64,000 bases of DNA from Paenibacillus sp. V4I7. GTDB lineage: Bacteria; Bacillota; Bacilli; Paenibacillales; NBRC-103111. This document shows positions 44,846-53,733 of the stretch, one piece after another. The stretch is taken from NCBI RefSeq assembly GCF_030817275.1, contig NZ_JAUSZD010000002.1, positions 7,424,001-7,488,000 on the forward strand. The letters are read 5' to 3'. Both the position numbers and the translations under genes were made by a program. Numbering within the stretch: position 1 is the stretch's first letter; each line of letters opens with the position of its first letter. The notes beneath the pieces are model-generated. The model was not told the origin of the DNA and did not search any database. It saw only the letters and a list, made by a program, of their open reading frames with translations.

Positions 44846-45661
44846 ATGTTTAGAAAATACGTTAAAATCGTCCTACACACAGCAGTAATTAGTTTGCTAT
44901 TGAGCAGCACATCCGTATGGAGAGGTGGACCCGTGTCCGCTGAAGAGTTACCGCCAACACCGCCGCCACAAACTGCACAGCAAGGCGAACTTATACAAAC
45001 GCGTGAAATTGATGTCACTGGTGAAGGCAAACCAGATACGGTATCCCTGATAGGGATGAAGTCGGATAATAGCAGCCCGTACTATGATAAGCTATTTATT
45101 ACCGTTGTAGGACCGGTTCAGACCCAAGTGGTCATCCCGCTTGAAGGTGGATATAACCCCCAGATGGATTTTTGTGACTTTATTCAGGACAAGCTGCCTC
45201 AAATATATGTATCCGCCGAAACAGGGGGCAGTGGGGGGCTATCCTACTACTATATTTACTCTCTGAAAAATAATGTTCCGACTGCGATCCCGCTGCCTAG
45301 TCCCCTTCGTGTAAAGGCTACCTTTAAGAAAAACTATGTGGTACAGCTGAAACTAGAAGAGACAGGGAAGTCATTCAAAATTGATCTCAAAGACCGCAAG
45401 GACGATTATGATAAATTCGGTGTGTACAAAAATGGCATGGTAGTTAAGCCCATTATTGTGAATGTCAATGATTATGGCGCTCTGAAGCCGATGGATGTAG
45501 ATCGGGATGGGTACTGTGAGCTGAGGGGTATTCAGCGAATCACAGGTATTGCGAATGCAGATACACTTGGATACGCCCTCTCCGTTTGGAAATGGAAAAA
45601 GGGAAAATGGATTTTAAAGGACTCCTCGATTGTCAAAACGCTGCCTGGCAAGTTACGTTAA
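44846..45661 (+). CDS. Secreted protein with VCBS-like calcium motif
   Basis: 271 residues. Signal peptide about 1-31 (VLHTAVISLLLSSTSVW, cleavage near VSAEE), a proline-rich linker (ELPPTPPPQ), then a domain with DVTGEGKPDTVSLIG and later MDVDRDGYCELRGIQ, both of the DxDxDG-like loop type found in FG-GAP/VCBS repeats. Function unknown; likely extracellular and calcium-binding. Expression depends on the ribosome site supplied by the 46-nt repeat element. Confidence 0.7.
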   Translation: MFRKYVKIVLHTAVISLLLSSTSVWRGGPVSAEELPPTPPPQTAQQGELIQTREIDVTGEGKPDTVSLIGMKSDNSSPYYDKLFITVVGPVQTQVVIPLEGGYNPQMDFCDFIQDKLPQIYVSAETGGSGGLSYYYIYSLKNNVPTAIPLPSPLRVKATFKKNYVVQLKLEETGKSFKIDLKDRKDDYDKFGVYKNGMVVKPIIVNVNDYGALKPMDVDRDGYCELRGIQRITGIANADTLGYALSVWKWKKGKWILKDSSIVKTLPGKLR

Positions 45662-45714
45662 AAAAAGACCGCCATCTCACGGAGAATATTGTTCCATGTT
45701 GTGGCGGTCTTTTT
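45662..45714. terminator. Bidirectional terminator
   Basis: AAAAAGACCGCCA (45662-45674) pairs perfectly with TGGCGGTCTTTTT (45702-45714), 13 bp. It separates the convergent secreted protein and M29 peptidase genes. Confidence 0.92.
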
Positions 45715-45736
45715 ATTAAGTCCTGCGGTGCCGTTC

Positions 45737-46966
45737 TTATGCCCAGTTTCCTTTGCGGAACAAAGGTTCGCGGCTTCCATCTGCCAGAATGCCATCGATC
45801 TCCATGTCAGCTGCGCCGATCATGAAGTCAACGTGGATTAAGCTTTTATTGTAACCATTCTGGGTTAACTCCTCAGGGCTCATCGTCGTTCCGCCTTCAA
45901 TCGTGAACGGATATGAATTACCGAGGGCTACGTGACAGGAAGCATTTTCGTCGAATAAGGTGTTGAAGTAAATGAGTCCTGACTGTGAAATGGGGGAGTC
46001 ATAAGGCACAAGTGCCACTTCACCCAAGTAACGAGCGCCCTCATCCATGTCCAGCATCTTATTCAGCACTTCTTGACCCACCTCAGCGGTCGCTTCAACA
46101 ACTCGGCCATTCTCGAATTTCAGGCTGAAGCCATTGATTAGGGAACCTTGATAGCTGAGAGGCAAGGTGCTGCGAACGGTTCCGTTCGTGCCATTTCGTG
46201 CAGGCATCGTAAATACCTCTTCGGTTGGGATGTTCGGCACGAAGAAAATACCTCGTTCTGACTCGCTCCCTGCAGCGACCCATTGATGCTTAGGGGCTAG
46301 CTCTATGTATAAATCTGTACCAGGAGCTTTGAAATGCAGCTGCTTGTACTTTTTGTTGTTCAGCAGGTTCTGCTTGTCTGTCAGCGTTTCGATATGCTGT
46401 TTCCAAGCGGCAACAGGATCTTCTTTATCCACGCGAGTTAGTTTGAAAATTTGCTCCCACAGCTTGTTGATGCGCTCGGTTTCGCTCAAATCCGGGAATA
46501 CCTTAGCCGACCATTCCGCTGTTGGGAAGGAGACCATCAGCCAGTTCACCTGATTGCTGCGCAAATATTTCAGGAACCCTTCACGCGCAGTAGCCGTAGT
46601 TTTGCTAGAGATGGCGACCCGCTCAGGGTCTACATCTTTAAGCAAATCGGAGTTAGGCGCGTAGATTTGGAGGAAGGCTGCACCGTCCTTCGCCATCTCC
46701 TCTAGGCCGCTTGCTCGCCACATGGGGTACTCGCGAAGCGTGGATTCCGGAGCGTGCTTGAGGCGCAGCGCCTTCACTTCATCGTCGTCCCAGTCGATGA
46801 CGACATCTTTGGCGCCAGCGTCGTAAGCCTTTTTCGTTAGCTTGCGCACGAAGTCAGCACAGGCGATCGGAGTCATGATGACGACAGTTTGGTCTTTTTG
46901 TACGTTTAATCCTACACGAATCGCAAGCTCTGCATATTTATCTAAATAATGTTCGAATGTCTCCAT
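45737..46966 (-). CDS. M29 family aminopeptidase
   Basis: 409 residues, thermophilic-type (AmpS/AmpT, aminopeptidase II) metalloprotease. N-terminal YAELAIRVGLNVQKDQTVVI, substrate/metal residues in NIPTEEVFTMP (Glu), YLGEVALVPY (Glu), SCHVALGNSY (His) and HVDFMIGAADMEIDG (His, Asp), with catalytic Tyr-rich segments between. Length is normal for the family. Cytoplasmic peptide turnover. Divergent from glnS. Confidence 0.94.
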   Translation of the reverse strand: METFEHYLDKYAELAIRVGLNVQKDQTVVIMTPIACADFVRKLTKKAYDAGAKDVVIDWDDDEVKALRLKHAPESTLREYPMWRASGLEEMAKDGAAFLQIYAPNSDLLKDVDPERVAISSKTTATAREGFLKYLRSNQVNWLMVSFPTAEWSAKVFPDLSETERINKLWEQIFKLTRVDKEDPVAAWKQHIETLTDKQNLLNNKKYKQLHFKAPGTDLYIELAPKHQWVAAGSESERGIFFVPNIPTEEVFTMPARNGTNGTVRSTLPLSYQGSLINGFSLKFENGRVVEATAEVGQEVLNKMLDMDEGARYLGEVALVPYDSPISQSGLIYFNTLFDENASCHVALGNSYPFTIEGGTTMSPEELTQNGYNKSLIHVDFMIGAADMEIDGILADGSREPLFRKGNWA

Positions 46967-47050
46967 GTCGCTGGCTCCTTTATATTTTAGTAAGATTTAG
47001 TGTATGATAGAAAATAAAACTTTAACCCGTGGGAGAAAGGCTGGGCGAAT

Positions 47051-48715
47051 ATGGAAACGAAGAGTACAACGATAAGCACTCCATCCAATTTCATTAAGAA
47101 CATTGTAAACGAAGATCTGAAATCAGGCAAAGTCAGTCAGGTCATTACCCGATTTCCCCCGGAGCCGAACGGTTACCTTCATATAGGACATGCGAAGTCG
47201 ATCTGTCTTAATTTTGAGCTTGCGGATGAATTCAAAGGGTTAACGAACCTTCGCTTCGATGATACGAATCCGGTTAAGGAAGATACAGAATATGTAGAAT
47301 CTATTAAAGCCGATGTGGCATGGCTTGGTTTTCAGTGGGATGGCTTGTTCTTTGCATCGGATTATTTCGAGGAAATGTACAACCGCGCACTGGTACTGAT
47401 ACGCAAAGGTTTGGCGTATGTGGATAACCAAACAGCAGACGAAATCCGCGAAACCCGCGGGACGCTTACACAGCCGGGTACGAACAGTCCTTACCGCGAA
47501 CGCAGTATCGAAGAGAATCTCGACTTGTTTGAACGTATGCGTGCCGGAGAATTTAAAGATGGAGAGCGTGTTCTTCGTGCTAAGATCGATATGTCTTCGC
47601 CGAACATCAACCTGCGCGATCCAATCATTTACCGTGTCGTGCATGCCCATCACCATAATACGGGAGATGCTTGGTGCATTTATCCGATGTACGCTTTCGC
47701 ACATCCACTGGAAGATGCCATCGAAGGTGTTACGCATTCCATCTGTACGCTCGAGTTCGAAGACCAACGCCCGTTCTACGATTGGGTTATTCGCGAGTGT
47801 GAGATGCCGAATGTGCCTAGACAGTATGAATTTGCACGCCTCAACCTAACGAATACGGTGATGAGTAAAAGAAAGCTGAAACAGCTTGTCGACGAGAAAG
47901 CCGTTGACGGTTGGGACGATCCGCGGATGCCTACCATCTCCGGTCTGCGCCGCAGAGGCTTTACGGCTGAATCCATTCGCAATTTCTCTCGCGAAATCGG
48001 CGTAGCTCGCAGCTATAGCGTTGTCGATGCGAAGATGCTGGATCATTTTATCCGTGAGGATTTGAAGTTGAAGGCGATGCGTACGATGGGTGTTCTGAAT
48101 CCGCTCAAAGTCGTGATCACGAACTACCCTGAGGATCAAGTCGAAATGCTGGATATGGAGAACAACGCAGAGAATCCGGATATGGGCAATCGCCAAATTC
48201 CGTTCTCCCGCGAGATCTACATCGAGCAAGACGATTTCATGGAAAATCCGCCAAACAAATATTTCCGGTTATTTCCCGGCAACGAAGTGCGGTTGAAGAA
48301 CGCCTACTTCATCAAGTGCAATGATTTCATCAAAGATGAGAACGGCAAAGTGGTTGAACTGCACTGCACCTATGACGTGGAAACGAAAAGCGGCAGCGGC
48401 TTTACCGGTCGTAAAGTCAAAGGAACGATTCACTGGGTGGATGCAAAGAGTGCTGTACCTGCGGAGTTCCGCCTGTATGAGCCGTTGATTCTCGATAACC
48501 AAGAGAACGAGGATGCTTCGTTCTTGGAGAACTTGAATCCGAACTCGCTGCAAATTGTGCAAGGTTTCGTGGAAGATAATATGAAGCAAGCGCAGCCGCA
48601 TGATAAGTTCCAATTTTTCCGCCACGGCTATTTCAACGTAGATCCGAAACATACCACAAGCGACAAACTGGTGTTTAACCTGATTGTCTCGTTGAAAAGC
48701 TCGTTTGAAGTGTAA
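47051..48715 (+). CDS. glnS: Glutaminyl-tRNA synthetase
   Basis: 554 residues, the same length as the E. coli enzyme. Class I signatures are [18 protein letters not shown] (HIGH) and NTVMSKRKL (the KMSKS loop), with [18 protein letters not shown] and the C-terminal anticodon-binding beta barrels ([21 protein letters not shown]). It charges tRNA-Gln directly. Most Bacilli lack GlnRS and make Gln-tRNA by GatCAB transamidation, so this is probably a laterally acquired gene. Ribosome site GGGAGAAAGG upstream of the ATG; monocistronic. Confidence 0.96.
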   Translation: METKSTTISTPSNFIKNIVNEDLKSGKVSQVITRFPPEPNGYLHIGHAKSICLNFELADEFKGLTNLRFDDTNPVKEDTEYVESIKADVAWLGFQWDGLFFASDYFEEMYNRALVLIRKGLAYVDNQTADEIRETRGTLTQPGTNSPYRERSIEENLDLFERMRAGEFKDGERVLRAKIDMSSPNINLRDPIIYRVVHAHHHNTGDAWCIYPMYAFAHPLEDAIEGVTHSICTLEFEDQRPFYDWVIRECEMPNVPRQYEFARLNLTNTVMSKRKLKQLVDEKAVDGWDDPRMPTISGLRRRGFTAESIRNFSREIGVARSYSVVDAKMLDHFIREDLKLKAMRTMGVLNPLKVVITNYPEDQVEMLDMENNAENPDMGNRQIPFSREIYIEQDDFMENPPNKYFRLFPGNEVRLKNAYFIKCNDFIKDENGKVVELHCTYDVETKSGSGFTGRKVKGTIHWVDAKSAVPAEFRLYEPLILDNQENEDASFLENLNPNSLQIVQGFVEDNMKQAQPHDKFQFFRHGYFNVDPKHTTSDKLVFNLIVSLKSSFEV

Positions 48716-48728
48716 GCAATATTAATTA

Positions 48729-48756
48729 GGGGGTCACAGGGGTGACTCCCTTTTTT
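48729..48756 (+). terminator. glnS terminator
   Basis: GGGGGTCAC (48729-48737) pairs with GTGACTCCC (48742-48750), one G-U, followed by T6. Confidence 0.88.
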
Positions 48757-48823
48757 GCATACAGATTCCAGAAGGTGGACAAACTTTTTCCATAATAGAT
48801 AGGATGAGAGATGGGGCATTTCT

Positions 48824-49264
48824 ATGCAATTAACGTTTACACAGGACATCAAAGCTCCAATTGAAAAAGTGTTTGTATGTGTGGATGAGGAAGAGAAGCA
48901 AAAGCTTTGGATGGAGGGGCTAGTTGGTACGGAATATATAGGGAAATATGATCCAAACCAGCCTGTAGGAACCAAGTTTAAGCAGAAAATCAAAGAAGGC
49001 GGCCGGGTGCAGGAGTATGATGGTGAAGTGACAGCTTATGAAAAACCGAAACTGCTTGGGGTGAAGCTTTTCAATAAGATGTTTAGTGTTGACGTACGTT
49101 ACCGTTTTACGGAGATCAGCGGGGGAACGCGGATGCAGTATGATTGTGAGCTTACCTTTCATCACTGGATCGCGCGGCTGATGGGGTCGCTGTTCGGATG
49201 GTTCACGAAAAGGATTTTTAGGAAGCAGATGCAGGCATTTAAATCGTTGGCTGAAAGCTTGTAA
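48824..49264 (+). CDS. SRPBCC (START-like) family protein
   Basis: 146 residues with a Bet v1/START-like layout: MQLTFTQDIKAPIEKVFVCV as strand 1 and helix 1, PVGTKFKQKI, VDVRYRFTEISGGTRMQYDC and a long C-terminal helix (RRIFRKQMQAFKSLAESL-like end). Such cytoplasmic proteins bind hydrophobic ligands. No further specificity visible. Monocistronic with its own terminator. Confidence 0.82.
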   Translation: MQLTFTQDIKAPIEKVFVCVDEEEKQKLWMEGLVGTEYIGKYDPNQPVGTKFKQKIKEGGRVQEYDGEVTAYEKPKLLGVKLFNKMFSVDVRYRFTEISGGTRMQYDCELTFHHWIARLMGSLFGWFTKRIFRKQMQAFKSLAESL

Positions 49265-49294
49265 GTTATTTCGATTGAGTTGAAAAAAACGGTA

Positions 49295-49345
49295 GACCCG
49301 ATTATTCCTTGCTGCAATTGGCTAGGGAAGGATCGGGTTCTTTTT
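49295..49345 (+). terminator. Terminator after SRPBCC gene
   Basis: GACCCGAT (from 49295) pairs with ATCGGGTTC (ending about 49340), with a further TTCC/GGAA stem inside and a T5 tail. Confidence 0.8.
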
Positions 49346-49467
49346 GTGCTAGGAGATTCTCGTTTAATGCTTTTTGGTAAATATTCCTGTACTATTTGAT
49401 TGAAGAGACGAAAACAGGTCTCATAAACGAAATCATATAGAAAGCAGCTTCTTAAGGAGAGTGCCGC

Positions 49468-50172
49468 GTGACAACCGTATTGGTGGTAGATGATGATCTA
49501 AATATTTGCCGGATTACGAAGTTGTATTTGGAGAAAAATGGCTATATGGTAATAACCGCAAATGACGGTGAACAGGCGCTAACCCAGTTCGATGAGCTGA
49601 ACCCAGACTTCATTGTACTTGATATTATGATGCCAAAACGCGATGGCTGGGAGGTCTGCCAGAAAATTCGTGCGAAGAGTGATGTTCCCATTCTCATGCT
49701 GACGGCAAGAGGTCACGTGGATGAGCGAATTGAAGGTTTGCAGATGGGCGCCGATGATTATTTAGTGAAGCCCTTTGACCCGAATGAACTGGTTGCTCGT
49801 GTGACCACGATTCTCCGCAGGACGCTGCTCCGCACAGAAGCTGCTGCGCCTGCTCATCTATATGAAGTGGGCAGCTTGCGAGTGGATAGTCTGTCCCATG
49901 ACGTGACTGTAGAAGGGCAGTTCGTTGCCTTGCCCAAGAAAGAGTATGAGCTGCTGCTGTTTTTCGTACGAAACCCGAATCAAGTATTTACCCGGGAGGA
50001 CCTGATCGCCAAGATATGGGGTTGGGATTTCGAGGGCGAAGACCGCGTCGTGGATTTATATATTAAACGTTTGAGACAAAAGCTTTCTGTTTTGACGAAT
50101 AGGAAAGAGGACTGGAGCATCCGTACCGTATGGGGTGTCGGGTATAAGTTTGAGGGTCCTGGTGCATGCTGA
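49468..50172 (+). CDS. OmpR/PhoB-type response regulator
   Basis: 234 residues: receiver with VLVVDDDLNICRI, phospho-acceptor D52 in VLDIMMPKRDGWEV, and DDYLVKPFDPNEL; C-terminal winged helix (LPKKEYELLLFFVRNPNQVF, DRVVDLYIKRLRQKL, TVWGVGYKFEG). GTG start eight bases after AAGGAG. Overlaps the kinase by seven bases. The secreted repeat protein just downstream is a likely target (inference). Confidence 0.95.
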   Translation: MTTVLVVDDDLNICRITKLYLEKNGYMVITANDGEQALTQFDELNPDFIVLDIMMPKRDGWEVCQKIRAKSDVPILMLTARGHVDERIEGLQMGADDYLVKPFDPNELVARVTTILRRTLLRTEAAAPAHLYEVGSLRVDSLSHDVTVEGQFVALPKKEYELLLFFVRNPNQVFTREDLIAKIWGWDFEGEDRVVDLYIKRLRQKLSVLTNRKEDWSIRTVWGVGYKFEGPGAC

Positions 50173-51578
50173 ACTCCTTTTACCGTAAGCTGTTATTTAT
50201 CTATATTTCTATAACGGTTGTGTCCATTCTTGCCATTTCAGGAACCATTGGCTATACGATGAAACAGAAAACCTATGAACGCAGCGAGAAGCTCCTGCTA
50301 GAAAAGGTGGAGCAAGTGGATGAACTGGCCAAGGACTTGTTCGATAACTCAACACAGCTGAAGGATTTCCGTAAGCAGATTAGCGCCATTGAGAAAACGT
50401 CGAACGTTCGCGTTGCCGTTATCAAGCATCCAAGAGCAAATCTGGATAAGATTCAGTCGGTAGGCGAGGCCCCAGCACGTAAGGAATGGGTGGATAAAGT
50501 GCTGTCGGGTAATCAAGTGACGGTGCGTAGCAATTTTGCTCAAAATAGTACGGTGAAAATGCTCATTGTCGGGCGACCTGTCATGCAGGAGAACCGCATC
50601 ATTGGCGGGATTTTCTTATACACGCCAATTATCAATATTCAAGGGACTATCAATGGCATTAATCGAGCGATATTCATATCTGCCTTAACGGTTGCGTTAC
50701 TAGCGATTGCTATCCTGTACTTCGTTTCCAGACATTTCATGAAGCCGATTCAGCTCATGAGTAAAACCGCAGAGGCTTTGGCCCTGGGAGATTTCAGCGG
50801 AAGGGTGCCAGTCAGAGGTAAGGACGAAATCGCCTCGCTGTCAGGATCTCTGAATCGTATGGCCGGTAAATTGCAGAAGGTAGAAGAGGGGCGTAAGCGA
50901 TTTCTATCCGAAATTTCGCATGAACTGCGGACGCCGTTGACCACAATTCGAGCTTCCCTGCAAGGGATAACGGATGGCGTTGTTGAGCCTGAGGATGCGA
51001 AGGAATTCATCCAAGTATCTCTTCAGGAGACCCTTCGACTAAGCCATTTGGTTGATGATTTGATGGAGCTGTCATCTTTTGAGGAGAAGCAGGTCAAATT
51101 AAACCTCCAGGATGTCGATGTACCTGACTTAATAGGGCTGGTGGTTACCCAACTCAAGATGAAAGCCAAAGCAAAGCAGATCGAGTTGAGTTCGGAGGCG
51201 GAGGGGCCTTACTTGGTTTATGCGGATGCAGACCGATTGAGGCAAGTTTTTATCAATTTGCTGGATAATGCCATTAACCATATTCCCGAAGGATCTAGTG
51301 CAGGTATAAGGGTGAAAGTGGTCAAAAATGAACGCTGGATCGAAGTGTGGGATAACGGTCCAGGAATCGCACCTGAGAAACTGCCGCATCTATTTGATCG
51401 TTTCTATAAAGCGGACGAAAGTCGCAACCGTTCCGGCGCAGGCCTCGGTTTGACAATCAGTAAACATATCATTGAAGCTCATGGTGGTTCGATTCGAGTG
51501 GAATCTCAACTTCAAAGGGGTACGGTATTTAAAATATTTTTGCAGTCGCCTAAGCTTCGCCGCATGACAAACTTATGA
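50166..51578 (+). CDS. Membrane sensor histidine kinase
   Basis: 470 residues: membrane helix about 8-31, extracytoplasmic sensor of about 135 residues (PAS/dCache-like, with VRVAVIKHPRANLDKIQ), second helix about 168-187, HAMP about 188-240 (RHFMKPIQLMSKTAEALALG), HisKA with H252 in SEISHELRTPLTTIRAS, and HATPase (INLLDNAINHIPEGS, DNGPGIAPEKLPHLFDRFYK, GAGLGLTISKHII). Works with the overlapping response regulator. Confidence 0.94.
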   Translation: MLNSFYRKLLFIYISITVVSILAISGTIGYTMKQKTYERSEKLLLEKVEQVDELAKDLFDNSTQLKDFRKQISAIEKTSNVRVAVIKHPRANLDKIQSVGEAPARKEWVDKVLSGNQVTVRSNFAQNSTVKMLIVGRPVMQENRIIGGIFLYTPIINIQGTINGINRAIFISALTVALLAIAILYFVSRHFMKPIQLMSKTAEALALGDFSGRVPVRGKDEIASLSGSLNRMAGKLQKVEEGRKRFLSEISHELRTPLTTIRASLQGITDGVVEPEDAKEFIQVSLQETLRLSHLVDDLMELSSFEEKQVKLNLQDVDVPDLIGLVVTQLKMKAKAKQIELSSEAEGPYLVYADADRLRQVFINLLDNAINHIPEGSSAGIRVKVVKNERWIEVWDNGPGIAPEKLPHLFDRFYKADESRNRSGAGLGLTISKHIIEAHGGSIRVESQLQRGTVFKIFLQSPKLRRMTNL

Positions 51579-51645
51579 CATAACTATTCGGTAAGATAGG
51601 TTTGTAAGGTAAACATAACCATAAACGAATCGAGGAGCGATACTT

Positions 51646-52380
51646 ATGTTGAAAAAATTAACAGGCCTTGCGTTGGTAGGCGCGATTGTATTGTCTGTTC
51701 CGGTGGCGGTTTTTGCCGAGAACATACAGGAGGCTGCTGCAGCACCAACAAGCAAGTCCACTAAACCAGTTAAGCAGCTGCTTCAGGATAAAGCGCAAAT
51801 TTTCGGTATATCAACAGATGGCAAAACGAGTGAGCAGATCAAAGCTGAGCTTAAAGCTTTAAGTGCAGCCAAACACACGGAGCAACTGAACAAAGCGGCA
51901 GCGAAGCTGGGCATAAGCACAGACGGCAAAACAGCGGAACAGCTTAAAGCTGATATTCAAGCTGCTGTTCAGGTGAAGCTGAAAGAGAAGGCAGTTAAGC
52001 TAGGTGTTAGTGCGGATGGGAAAACGAATAAAGAGCTGAGAACAGCGCTTAAGGCAGCCGTTTTACCGAAACTGCAGGAAAAAGCGGCTAATCTTGGTGT
52101 TATTACTGATGGAAAAACAAATAAAGAGATTAGAACCGAGCTGCAAGCGGCAGCTTTATCAAAACTGCAAGAGAAAGCAACAGAAGCGGGTGTCACAACG
52201 GAAGGCAAGACAGCCAAAGAAATACGCGCTGCTTTAAAGGTGAGTAAAGAGGGCAAAAAGGCAGAAGCAGTGAATAAAAAAGCCGCTAAATTAGGCATCT
52301 CCACGGAAGGTAAGACATCCGAGCAGGTATTGGCTGAAATAGAAAGCACATTGAAAGCGAAATGGGAGAAGCAGGCGTAG
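51646..52380 (+). CDS. Secreted protein with six 31-35-residue repeats
   Basis: 244 residues. Signal peptide about 1-24 ending VAVFA. The mature part is built of six repeats with the core LG(V/I)(S/T)TDGKTxxE followed by a Lys/Ala-rich helix; the core glycines fall at residues 54, 89, 120, 151, 182 and 217, so the inner period is 31. Very rich in Lys and Ala, so basic and helical. Function unknown. It begins 67 bp after the kinase gene, with GAGGAG before the ATG, and is probably regulated by that two-component system. Confidence 0.8.
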   Translation: MLKKLTGLALVGAIVLSVPVAVFAENIQEAAAAPTSKSTKPVKQLLQDKAQIFGISTDGKTSEQIKAELKALSAAKHTEQLNKAAAKLGISTDGKTAEQLKADIQAAVQVKLKEKAVKLGVSADGKTNKELRTALKAAVLPKLQEKAANLGVITDGKTNKEIRTELQAAALSKLQEKATEAGVTTEGKTAKEIRAALKVSKEGKKAEAVNKKAAKLGISTEGKTSEQVLAEIESTLKAKWEKQA

Positions 52381-52390
52381 AAGTAGGGTG

Positions 52391-52596
52391 GGAGAGTGTA
52401 GGAGAAGTACGGGAGAAGTGCAGGAGAAGTGCAGGAATACAGGGGAAGTAATAAAGAAGTGCAGAAGAAGTACTGAAGTAGTACCGAAGAAGTACAAAAG
52501 AAGTACAAAAGAAGTACAAAAGAAGTACAGAAGAAATACAGAAGAAATACAGAAGAAGTAGAGAAGAAGTACTGAAATAGTACTGGAATTGTAGAG
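52391..52596. repeat. 11-nt minisatellite, purine-rich
   Basis: A run of about 17-18 units with period 11 and consensus AAGTACAGAAG lies directly after the repeat-protein stop. The clearest part is 52492-52590, where AAGTACAAAAG and AAATACAGAAG alternate. Read on - it gives a long open frame rich in Cys, Thr, Ser, Phe and Leu, which is an artefact of the repeat. Confidence 0.88.
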
Positions 52597-52614
52597 TAAC
52601 AGGGTAAGGATAGG

Positions 52615-52650
52615 AACAAACCTCGAGGGCGGTCTCGGGGTTTGTTTTTT
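52615..52650 (+). terminator. Terminator of repeat-protein transcript
   Basis: AACAAACCTCGAG (52615-52627) pairs with CTCGGGGTTTGTT (52634-52646), then T6. Its core CTCGAGGGC..CTCGGGGTTT is repeated in the terminator at 53698. Confidence 0.88.
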
Positions 52651-52681
52651 GTATTCATTTTTTCTTGGCTAATGGGTCAAA

Positions 52682-52868
52682 GTTGTACAGCGTACAACAA
52701 TTTCGTTGATTTCTTCTTCTTGAGCTGTCGAAGTTGTATTTTGTGCAACAATATAACCTAATTTCCTTCTATAGAGCTACTTTTGGGAGAAAATGTTGCA
52801 ATTTCTACAACAATGGCCGGGAAAATGCGAAATAGCCATCCCATTGTTGTACAAAATACAAGATTCCC
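52682..52868. repeat. Cluster of TTGTA/TACAA palindromes
   Basis: GTTGTAC-AGC-GTACAAC (52682-52698) is perfect; GTTGTATTTTGTGCAACAAT (52733-52752) and TTGTTGTACAAAATACAAGA (52844-52863) are imperfect versions. They lie in the gene-free stretch 52651-53097 and share sequence with 36085-36170 and 42714-42791. Nothing else is seen in that stretch. Confidence 0.55.
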
Positions 52869-53097
52869 TTTGATCAAACATTCGGACTGGCTAATAATTT
52901 TATAATGATAAATTTTACCGAATCCAACTTATATTTCTGCAAGGAACATTGATAAACACGATCATCAAAAATGACAGCATAAGCCGATAGCTCGAATACA
53001 AACTTGATTTTGTATGGATTTCGTAAGACTTTCTTAAGATAGTTACGTTATGGTGATAGTAGAGCTTAAATTCATGTAGGTGATGGAGGTGTTTGGC

Positions 53098-53664
53098 ATG
53101 AGAAAGCTGCAGAAGACTTTGAAAATTACGGCAGTTGGTTTCGGTGTCGCTCTGCTGGTTGTAGGATGGTGGCTTCTGAAGCCTTTGTTTATTGATAAGG
53201 AAGTTAATGAAGCCTTGCCCATCGCATCCCAAATCGAGCAAGGCATCGAAAAGACAGCTGATAAGGACAAAGAAACCGGCGATTTGGAGAACAAAACTCC
53301 GACCATGGCAGTTGCGGATATGGAGACAGCTAATCAGACTGCTGCCATGTTTGAAGGAGCCTTTGTCGATGGGGAGCCAGGGCACCATGCGAAGGGGAAA
53401 GTCGTTACGTTCGTTAATGGGGATACGACGATTCTTCGTCTAGAAGATCTGGATGCGACCAATGGACCGGATTTGTACGTATTCTTGGCGAAGCCTGGAA
53501 GTAAAACAGGTGAAGGCATTAACCTGGGTAAACTGAAAGGCAACATTGGAAATCAGAACTATGAGCTTCCACAGGATACAGACCTTAGCGTCTATAGTAA
53601 GGTTGTTATCTATTGCAAGCAATTTAGTGTGGATTTTGGCTATTCTGACCTTAAGAAAAGCTAG
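53098..53664 (+). CDS. Membrane-anchored DM13 domain protein
   Basis: 188 residues: N-terminal membrane anchor (about 8-30, LKITAVGFGVALLVVGWWLL), a charged linker, and a C-terminal DM13 domain (AMFEGAFVDGEPGHHAKGKV, LRLEDLDATNGPDLYVFLAK, LSVYSKVVIYCKQFSVDFGY) with the conserved Cys in YCKQF. DM13 domains are thought to take part in redox or electron transfer at the cell surface. ATG 53098 is eight bases after GGAGG; the earlier in-frame start at 53080 lacks such a site. Confidence 0.87.
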   Translation: MRKLQKTLKITAVGFGVALLVVGWWLLKPLFIDKEVNEALPIASQIEQGIEKTADKDKETGDLENKTPTMAVADMETANQTAAMFEGAFVDGEPGHHAKGKVVTFVNGDTTILRLEDLDATNGPDLYVFLAKPGSKTGEGINLGKLKGNIGNQNYELPQDTDLSVYSKVVIYCKQFSVDFGYSDLKKS

Positions 53665-53697
53665 TAGTCCATTACACCATAGTTCCCTATAAATTAG

Positions 53698-53733
53698 AAA
53701 ATCTCGAGGGCAGCCTCGGGGTTTATTTTTTTT
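53698..53733 (+). terminator. Terminator of DM13 gene
   Basis: AAATCTCGAG (53699-53708) pairs with CTCGGGGTTT (53715-53724), then T8. It overlaps the 3' end of the convergent HTH_42 gene and is a sister sequence of the terminator at 52615. Confidence 0.85.

Noticed and set aside
49468-51578. Duplicate of the first two-component system at 22287-24052
   Set aside because: Kinases differ in sensor size (about 20 versus 135 residues) and HisKA box (HEIQSPL versus HELRTPL), so they are separate paralogues, not a recent duplication.
51969-52658. 229-residue open frame on - rich in Cys, Ser, Phe, Leu
   Set aside because: It is the antisense reading of the 3' half of the repeat-protein gene and of the 11-nt minisatellite; no ribosome site and no domain.
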